A DNA stretch of 64,000 nucleotides from Cytobacillus kochii (lineage in GTDB: Bacteria; Bacillota; Bacilli; Bacillales; Cytobacillaceae). The stretch spans positions 158,877-222,876 of the forward strand of contig NZ_JAIVAM010000010.1 in NCBI RefSeq assembly GCF_020171845.1, read 5' to 3'. The notes beneath the pieces are model-generated. The model was not told the DNA's origin. It did no database searches and was given only the letters and a program-made list of their open reading frames with translations. A program made the position numbers and the translations under genes. Shown here one piece after another: positions 59,247 to 64,000 of the stretch (its first letter is position 1; each line of letters starts with the position of its first letter).

Positions 59247-60011
59247 TTATAATTGTACATATTTACTTTGAATATCCTTTACCATCCACATGATGTTATT
59301 AGGTACTTGTGGCAAGAAATATCCGATAAAAAGAGGGCTTGTTACATATCTAGGGACGATTTTTGCATATATTTCATTCTCGAAATGATAAAAAAATAGA
59401 TTATAGCTGTTACATGTAAAAGGAAAATCCCTCAGAATATATTTGGTTGCCATTTGAATATATTTAGCAAACGCTGCAATATCCTTTTTCTGTCCCAATT
59501 TAACATTAAATTCATAAAAACCAATACGAGGTTTATTCGATAAAGAAAATTCAGTATCACCATGTTGATCAATCAATTCTCCTACAAAATCGTCAGCCTG
59601 CACCTTATTTTGATACACGACATCATATAAACCAACAATTTGCATATGAGGATGAGCAATGCTTCCACCTGAATGCGGCCCATGATTCTTGAAAAAAATC
59701 ACAGATTTGTATTTATCACTTTTCTCCATACTTAACCACTTGTCTAAACCAAATGTAATCAATCTGACTAAATGGTTGTCATCATACTGTGAAAGTTCCG
59801 TGTCACACTCAGCTGTCTCGATTAAGACTGTTTGATGAGCATTTTCTAATACGGGATATTTATTCTCCAACCAAATGATTGGACCATCCTCCGCAATAAT
59901 GTTCGTCAATTGTTCTCTCTGACAGAACGGACACACTTGTTCTTTATTCCTTATACTATTAGGTTTCTGTTTACCAATGCTTGTATTAAAAAATAAATGA
60001 GTATTTGTCAT
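59247..60011 (-). CDS. DUF4931 protein, galactose-1-phosphate uridylyltransferase-like (HIT superfamily)
   Basis: 254-aa GalT-related protein: a CPFC zinc-type motif near residues 27-30, then GPIIWLENKYPVL and the HIT-type active site HPHMQIVG near residue 125, with a second half containing the YNLFFYHF strand. DUF4931 members share these with GalT but have no known substrate; nucleotidyl transfer or hydrolysis is inference. A single gene with no sugar genes near it. Confidence 0.78.
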   Translation of the reverse strand: MTNTHLFFNTSIGKQKPNSIRNKEQVCPFCQREQLTNIIAEDGPIIWLENKYPVLENAHQTVLIETAECDTELSQYDDNHLVRLITFGLDKWLSMEKSDKYKSVIFFKNHGPHSGGSIAHPHMQIVGLYDVVYQNKVQADDFVGELIDQHGDTEFSLSNKPRIGFYEFNVKLGQKKDIAAFAKYIQMATKYILRDFPFTCNSYNLFFYHFENEIYAKIVPRYVTSPLFIGYFLPQVPNNIMWMVKDIQSKYVQL

Positions 60012-60159
60012 TAGTTATTCTCTCCTGATTTCAATTACTTACTTCTATTATAAAGGGCTTCTTCTTTATAGTGTGAAAGTTTGATTATGATTAGTATAAA
60101 ATTCATCAATATTAAAGGCAACTTCACTTGCGTAACAAAAGTACATTATTAAATAAGAT

Positions 60160-60192
60160 AAAAAAGATATTTGCATATGCAAATATCTTTCT
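60160..60192 (-). terminator. Terminator of the YtkA/FixH-type lipoprotein gene
   Basis: AAGATATTTGC / GCAAATATCTT perfect stem followed by T residues on the minus strand, just after the stop at 60205. Confidence 0.85.
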
Positions 60193-60204
60193 TTTACTGT
60201 TAAT

Positions 60205-60960
60205 TTACTTTACTATGACCTCAAATTCACTATGTTCATGTAATCCTTCATCATTTTCAACATGAACGACAATCTTGTATGTTCCATTATCAGTAAATGC
60301 ATGTGTTGCTGTATACATCCCACTAGTTTCCTCTACTGCATCTACCCAAGCCACCTGATGTTCATCAATCGTTTGAACGATTTCTAACCTCACATTAGCC
60401 TCTTCAAGTCCTTGTTCTTCTTTCGTAATATGAATATCAAATGGAGTTTCCTCATTCGCCTTAATATCAGCAGTAGGACTTATATGTATCGCTACATTTC
60501 CATCATGCTCATGTGTGCTATGGCCTTGATTTTCTTCTTCGCTATCTATTTCAGCACTGCCTACCGCCACTTTAACTTTAGGCATAGTGTGCATACTTCT
60601 TGCGGTGACATGTGACTGAATATGATAGATAGCATCTTTTTCAAATGTATAGGATGCAACATACTTTCCATCATTCTCGTGTTCTGCTTCTATTAATTCA
60701 CTATTATCCTTTTTCCCATCTTCCCACAATTCAAATTTTACTTCATCTGCATCTTCCACAGACTCGTCTCCCTGAGTAACAGTAACTTCTAAGCGTACTT
60801 CTTCGTTCCTTTTAATCTGACTTGGTATCGAGATACTGGCATCGATTGCAGCAGGAACTGATCCTTCGCCACCACTAGAGTTTGCATCATTCCCCGCATT
60901 TCCACAAGCAGCAAGAAAAATAATCATGATTACAGAAAACGTTGATATCCACTTCTTCAT
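60205..60960 (-). CDS. YtkA/FixH-like lipoprotein with His-rich linker
   Basis: 251 aa from the ATG at 60960, six bases after GAGGGG. Lipoprotein signal (FLAAC lipobox, about residues 15-19). Two immunoglobulin-like YtkA/FixH domains follow, each with a repeated pattern (EVRLEVTVTQGDESVEDADEV near 55-75 and TPFDIHITKEEQGLEEANV near 170-190), joined by a His/Glu-rich stretch (HSTHEHDG). Such proteins are exported and are associated with copper handling in cytochrome oxidase assembly in some relatives. Here the partner is unknown. Confidence 0.82.
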   Translation of the reverse strand: MKKWISTFSVIMIIFLAACGNAGNDANSSGGEGSVPAAIDASISIPSQIKRNEEVRLEVTVTQGDESVEDADEVKFELWEDGKKDNSELIEAEHENDGKYVASYTFEKDAIYHIQSHVTARSMHTMPKVKVAVGSAEIDSEEENQGHSTHEHDGNVAIHISPTADIKANEETPFDIHITKEEQGLEEANVRLEIVQTIDEHQVAWVDAVEETSGMYTATHAFTDNGTYKIVVHVENDEGLHEHSEFEVIVK

Positions 60961-61132
60961 AAAAAGCCCCTCTTTCTTAAACATCTAATCTTTCTCATCA
61001 ATTTTACTAATAATATGTGTTAGAAAAGTGAAATAATTTGTTAATGAGAGAAATATGTAAAATAAAGAAAATATAGGTATATAAAAAGATTTATTAGGAG
61101 AAACTTCTATTACAAGTGTAAATCCCCCTTTT

Positions 61133-61160
61133 TGGCTTCCATTTATGGAAGCTTTTTTTA
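61133..61160 (+). terminator. Plus-oriented terminator with no visible plus-strand gene
   Basis: GGCTTCC / GGAAGC stem followed by TTTTTTT on the plus strand. On the minus strand the flank is A-rich, not T-rich, so this reads as a plus-strand terminator, yet the only neighbouring genes (60205-60960 and the tRNAs) are on the minus strand. Confidence 0.55.
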
Positions 61161-61216
61161 CTTTTCTACAAAGCTTTCAACTAGATGCCTAGAAGCGTAA
61201 TTTAAAATTAATCATA

Positions 61217-61257
61217 CAAAAAAAGCTCATAAACCTTATAGAAGATTTAAGAGCTTT
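61217..61257 (-). terminator. Terminator of the rRNA-tRNA transcription unit
   Basis: AAAGCTC / GAGCTTT stem followed by a long T run on the minus strand, just downstream of the last tRNA. Confidence 0.8.
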
Positions 61258-61259
61258 GA

Positions 61260-61333
61260 CGCGCCTTAGAGGATTCGAACCTCTGACCCACAGCTTAGAA
61301 GGCTGTTGCTCTATCCAGCTGAGCTAAAGGCGC
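61260..61333 (-). tRNA. tRNA-Arg (UCU)
   Basis: Cloverleaf with acceptor GCGCCTT / AAGGCGC; anticodon loop CTTCTAA gives UCU. CCA not encoded. Confidence 0.95.
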
Positions 61334-61348
61334 AAACTAAAATATGTA

Positions 61349-61423
61349 TGGCTCCGCAGGTAGGATTCGAACCTACGACCGTTCGGTTAACAGCCGAATG
61401 CTCTACCACTGAGCTACTGCGGA
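61349..61423 (-). tRNA. tRNA-Asn (GUU)
   Basis: Anticodon loop CTGTTAA gives GUU. CCA encoded at the 3' end. Confidence 0.96.
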
Positions 61424-61433
61424 ATAATATAAA

Positions 61434-61510
<77 letters not shown>

Positions 61511-61517
61511 CTATTTA

Positions 61518-61588
61518 AGCGGGTGAAGGGAATCGAACCCTCATCATCAGCTTGGAAGGCTGAGGTTTTACCACTAAACTACACCCGC
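61518..61588 (-). tRNA. tRNA-Gly (UCC)
   Basis: Anticodon loop CTTCCAA gives UCC. CCA not encoded. Confidence 0.95.
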
Positions 61589-61605
61589 ATTTAAGAACTT
61601 CAACA

Positions 61606-61687
61606 TACCGGTGGTCGGGGTCGAACCGACACTCCCGAAGGAACACGATTTTGAGTCGTGCGCGTCTGCCAATTCCGCCACACCGGC
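61606..61687 (-). tRNA. tRNA-Leu (CAA)
   Basis: Long variable arm (class II); anticodon loop CTCAAAA gives CAA. CCA not encoded. Confidence 0.95.
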
Positions 61688-61691
61688 ATAA

Positions 61692-61762
<71 letters not shown>

Positions 61763-61768
61763 ATAAAA

Positions 61769-61840
61769 CTGGGCTAGCAGGGTTCGAACCTGCGAATGAC
61801 GGAATCAAAATCCGTTGCCTTACCACTTGGCTATAGCCCA
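61769..61840 (-). tRNA. tRNA-Gln (UUG)
   Basis: Anticodon loop TTTTGAT gives UUG. CCA not encoded. Confidence 0.95.
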
Positions 61841-61857
61841 ATAAGTAAATTGAAAAA

Positions 61858-61933
61858 TGGGGCGACTGATGGGAATCGAACCCACGAATGTCGGAACCAC
61901 AATCCGATGCGTTAACCACTTCGCCACAATCGC
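61858..61933 (-). tRNA. tRNA-His (GUG)
   Basis: Anticodon loop TTGTGGT gives GUG; a G precedes position 1 and pairs with C73, the expected His identity. CCA encoded. Confidence 0.95.
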
Positions 61934-61939
61934 CATTAT

Positions 61940-62013
61940 TGGCAGGGGTAGTAGGAATTGAACCCACATCAAAGGTTTTGGAGACCTTCGTTTTACCATT
62001 AAACTATACCCCT
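61940..62013 (-). tRNA. tRNA-Trp (CCA)
   Basis: Anticodon loop CTCCAAA gives CCA. 3' CCA encoded. Confidence 0.96.
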
Positions 62014-62016
62014 AGA

Positions 62017-62100
62017 TGGTGGAGGGGGGCAGATTCGAACTGCCGAACCCGAAGGAGCGGATTTACAGTCCGCCGCGTTTAGCCACTTCGCTACCCCTCC
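62017..62100 (-). tRNA. tRNA-Tyr (GUA)
   Basis: Class II variable arm; anticodon loop CTGTAAA gives GUA. CCA encoded. Confidence 0.96.
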
Positions 62101-62113
62101 AAAAAAGAATAAA

Positions 62114-62189
62114 TGGTGGCTCAGGACGGAATCGAACCGCCGACACAAGGATTTTCAGTCCTTTGCTCTACCGACTGAGCTACTGAGCC
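62114..62189 (-). tRNA. tRNA-Phe (GAA)
   Basis: Anticodon loop CTGAAAA gives GAA. CCA encoded. Confidence 0.96.
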
Positions 62190-62208
62190 AAAATAATAAA
62201 TATGTAAA

Positions 62209-62285
62209 TGGCGGTCCGGACGGGACTCGAACCCGCGACCTCCTGCGTGACAGGCAGGCATTCTAACCAACTGAACTACCGGACC
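62209..62285 (-). tRNA. tRNA-Asp (GUC)
   Basis: Anticodon loop CTGTCAC gives GUC. CCA encoded. Confidence 0.96.
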
Positions 62286-62288
62286 AGA

Positions 62289-62362
<74 letters not shown>

Positions 62363-62376
62363 ATAATAAATATTAA

Positions 62377-62469
62377 TGGCGGAGGAAGAGGGATTCGAAC
62401 CCCCGCGGGCTTTAACACCCCTGTCGGTTTTCAAGACCGATCCCTTCAGCCAGACTTGGGTATTCCTCC
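62377..62469 (-). tRNA. tRNA-Ser (UGA)
   Basis: Long variable arm; anticodon loop CTTGAAA gives UGA. CCA encoded. Confidence 0.95.
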
Positions 62470-62485
62470 ATTAATAAAAAAGCAA

Positions 62486-62559
62486 TAGCGGCGGAGGGGA
62501 TCGAACCCCCGACCTCACGGGTATGAACCGTACGCTCTAGCCAGCTGAGCTACACCGCC
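62486..62559 (-). tRNA. Elongator tRNA-Met (CAU)
   Basis: Anticodon loop TTCATAC gives CAU; the body matches B. subtilis elongator Met tRNA rather than the lysidine-type Ile. CCA not encoded. Confidence 0.9.
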
Positions 62560-62586
62560 ATAAAATATATTTTATAAAAATTAAAT

Positions 62587-62662
62587 TGGTGGAGCCTAGC
62601 GGGATCGAACCGCTGACCTCCTGCGTGCAAAGCAGGCGCTCTCCCAGCTGAGCTAAGGCCCC
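62587..62662 (-). tRNA. tRNA-Ala (UGC)
   Basis: Anticodon loop TTTGCAC gives UGC. CCA encoded. Confidence 0.96.
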
Positions 62663-62675
62663 TAAAAAGTATTCG

Positions 62676-62752
62676 TGGTCGGGAAGACAGGATTCGAACC
62701 TGCGACCCCTTGGTCCCAAACCAAGTGCTCTACCAAGCTGAGCTACTTCCCG
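62676..62752 (-). tRNA. tRNA-Pro (UGG)
   Basis: Anticodon loop TTTGGGA gives UGG. CCA encoded. Confidence 0.96.
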
Positions 62753-62760
62753 AAATAAAA

Positions 62761-62834
62761 CGCGCCCGAGAGGAGTCGAACCCCTAACCTTTTGATCCGT
62801 AGTCAAACGCTCTATCCAATTGAGCTACGGGCGC
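62761..62834 (-). tRNA. tRNA-Arg (ACG)
   Basis: Anticodon loop CTACGGA gives ACG, expected to be edited to ICG. CCA not encoded. Confidence 0.95.
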
Positions 62835-62837
62835 ATC

Positions 62838-62912
62838 TGGAGCGGAAGACGGGATTCGAACCCGCGACCCTCACCTTGGCAAGGTGATGTTCTACCACTG
62901 AACTACTTCCGC
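62838..62912 (-). tRNA. tRNA-Gly (GCC)
   Basis: Anticodon loop TTGCCAA gives GCC. CCA encoded. Confidence 0.96.
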
Positions 62913-62933
62913 AACTATTCATTATAAAACTAA

Positions 62934-63015
62934 TGCGGGTGAAGGGAGTCGAACCCCCACGCCTTGCGGCGCCAGATCCTAAGTCTGGTGCGTCTGCCAA
63001 TTCCGCCACACCCGC
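62934..63015 (-). tRNA. tRNA-Leu (UAG)
   Basis: Class II variable arm; anticodon loop CTTAGGA gives UAG. CCA not encoded. Confidence 0.95.
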
Positions 63016-63024
63016 AAATTTAAA

Positions 63025-63100
63025 TGGTGAGCCATGAAGGACTCGAACCTTCGACCCTCTGATTAAAAGTCAGATGCTCTACCAACTGAGCTAATGGCTC
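63025..63100 (-). tRNA. tRNA-Lys (UUU)
   Basis: Anticodon loop CTTTTAA gives UUU. CCA encoded. Confidence 0.96.
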
Positions 63101-63114
63101 GTACAAAGCACGAG

Positions 63115-63190
<76 letters not shown>

Positions 63191-63205
63191 AAATATACAA
63201 AAAAA

Positions 63206-63281
63206 TGGTGGAGGATGACGGGATCGAACCGCCGACCCTCTGCTTGTAAGGCAGATGCTCTCCCAGCTGAGCTAATCCTCC
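63206..63281 (-). tRNA. tRNA-Val (UAC)
   Basis: Anticodon loop CTTACAA gives UAC. CCA encoded. Confidence 0.96.
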
Positions 63282-63283
63282 AA

Positions 63284-63358
63284 TGGTGACCCCTACGGGA
63301 TTCGAACCCGTGTTACCGCCGTGAAAGGGCGGTGTCTTAACCGCTTGACCAAGGGGCC
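63284..63358 (-). tRNA. tRNA-Glu (UUC)
   Basis: Anticodon loop CTTTCAC gives UUC. CCA encoded. First tRNA after the 5S gene, two bases from tRNA-Val. Confidence 0.96.
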
Positions 63359-63360
63359 AA

Positions 63361-63384
63361 AAAATAACCCCAAAAAATGGGGTA
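63361..63384 (-). terminator. Hairpin between 5S rRNA and tRNA-Glu
   Basis: ACCCCA / TGGGGT short stem with a T-rich tract after it on the minus strand. It may act as a weak terminator or a processing site that sets the tRNA-to-rRNA ratio. Confidence 0.5.
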
Positions 63385-63388
63385 GTTT

Positions 63389-63505
<117 letters not shown>

Positions 63506-63599
63506 CTATGAAATTGTAAGGGAATCGTTCCCTCAAAACTAGGTAATGTTGAAGAAGATATTTATTGAGTAATCGCCTGAATGCGTGCTGTAGGATACT

Positions 63600-63775
63600 A
63601 CTTACGTAGTGCTGTCCAGCTGCTGCGCCTAGTAGCCGCCCGCATTTCGAATTGTCCAGCTACAGCGCCTAGGTGCTCGAGGTCATAAGTCAAATTTGTC
63701 ATGAGGTTAAAGAACAACCTCCTGTCAAATCCGTCTTATGCTTGTCGCACCTGTGCAAGGCGCTTTCGCTTTTCG
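63600..63775. repeat. Long-hairpin interspersed repeat in the 23S-5S spacer
   Basis: A nested inverted repeat covers about 63661-63763: GCGCCT/AGGCGC, AGGTGC/GCACCT, CATAAG/CTTATG, ATTTG/CAAAT and GAGGTT/AACCTC with a short loop. Its left end TGTCCAGCTACAGCGCCTAG is partly duplicated just upstream (63611-63632, TGTCCAGCTGCTGCGCCTAG). The right end reads CAAGGCGCTTTCGCTTTTCG. I recall closely similar elements scattered in Bacillus and Geobacillus genomes. Confidence 0.75.
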
Positions 63776-63781
63776 TTTTGG

Positions 63782-64000
63782 TTAAGTCCTCGATCGATTA
63801 GTATTAGTCAGCTACATGTGTCGCCACACTTCCACCTCTAACCTATCAACCTGATCATCTTTCAGGGATCTTACTAGCTTGCGCTATGGGAAATCTCATC
63901 TCGAGGGGGGCTTCATGCTTAGATGCTTTCAGCACTTATCCCTTCCGCACATAGCTACCCAGCGATGCCTTTGGCAAGACAACTGGTACACCAGCGGTGC
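63782..64000 (-). rRNA. rrl: 23S ribosomal RNA, 3' end (partial)
   Basis: Runs off the window edge. The minus strand ends with the conserved CTGACTAATACTAATCGATC and GAGGACTTAACC of 23S rRNA; the region also includes the tail-domain segment AGCACTTATCCCTTCC seen on the plus strand. Only the last 220 bases are present. Confidence 0.95.

Overview
The window comes from a low-GC, spore-forming member of the Bacillaceae. Gene content and order follow the Bacillus subtilis yut/yun and yus regions. Low GC, an alkaliphile/halophile-like flavour (AbgT and NhaC-family carriers) and the exact gene set suggest an Oceanobacillus- or Virgibacillus-like genus, but that genus guess is inference. Spore genes (YutH, a YhcN/YlaJ lipoprotein, LytH, CotF-like proteins, a GerA-type receptor operon) support an endospore former. 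All RNA genes and most proteins lie on the minus strand.

Layout. 0.3-2.6 kb: AbgT-type transporter, YuzD, NifU-like YutI. 2.7-6 kb: threonine operon hom-thrC-thrB. 6.1-8.1 kb: PepSY membrane protein plus a DeoR-type regulator fused to a Cys-rich NosL-like domain. 8.4-16.7 kb: 2-hydroxyacid dehydrogenase, then the yutH-G-F-E, yutD, yutC, lipA, lytH block. 16.8-21.6 kb: a branched-chain amino acid ABC importer (livKHMGF). 22-24 kb: an NhaC-family carrier under a lysine riboswitch, so probably a lysine importer. 24.1-25.3 kb: yunC and a DUF72 gene. 25.6-30.6 kb: Fur-controlled iron-siderophore import (fused permease and binding lipoprotein, no ATPase), a tiny membrane protein and an orphan siderophore-type N-monooxygenase. 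30.6-33.3 kb: SDR with divergent TetR regulator, and a peptidoglycan amidase. 33.8-39 kb: sufCDSUB Fe-S assembly operon. 39-40.4 kb: gene-poor stretch with a small unannotated-looking gene and a ~51-bp tandem repeat. 40.4-44.8 kb: metNPQ and metY, each behind its own SAM (S-box) riboswitch. 44.9-47.1 kb: yusD, yusE, yusF, gcvH, yusI. 47.3-53 kb: fadNAE beta-oxidation operon with a FadR operator. 53.2-54.1 kb: two CotF-like coat proteins and YusU. 54.2-57.9 kb: GerA-type germinant receptor. 57.9-61 kb: RodA/FtsW-type polymerase, a GalT-like DUF4931 protein and a His-rich YtkA/FixH-type lipoprotein. 61.2-64 kb: on the minus strand, the 3' end of 23S rRNA, a 5S rRNA and 24 tRNA genes.

Themes: methionine, lysine, threonine and branched-chain amino acid supply; iron acquisition and Fe-S biogenesis; fatty-acid degradation; sporulation and germination. 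I found no prophage, insertion sequence, CRISPR array or obvious defence system. The least explained items are the HTH-NosL regulator, the 51-bp repeat array, a long-hairpin repeat inside the 23S-5S spacer, a small gene whose ribosome binding site points at an AUU codon, terminator-like hairpins in the suf and amidase leaders, and a plus-strand terminator with no visible plus-strand gene near 61.1 kb.
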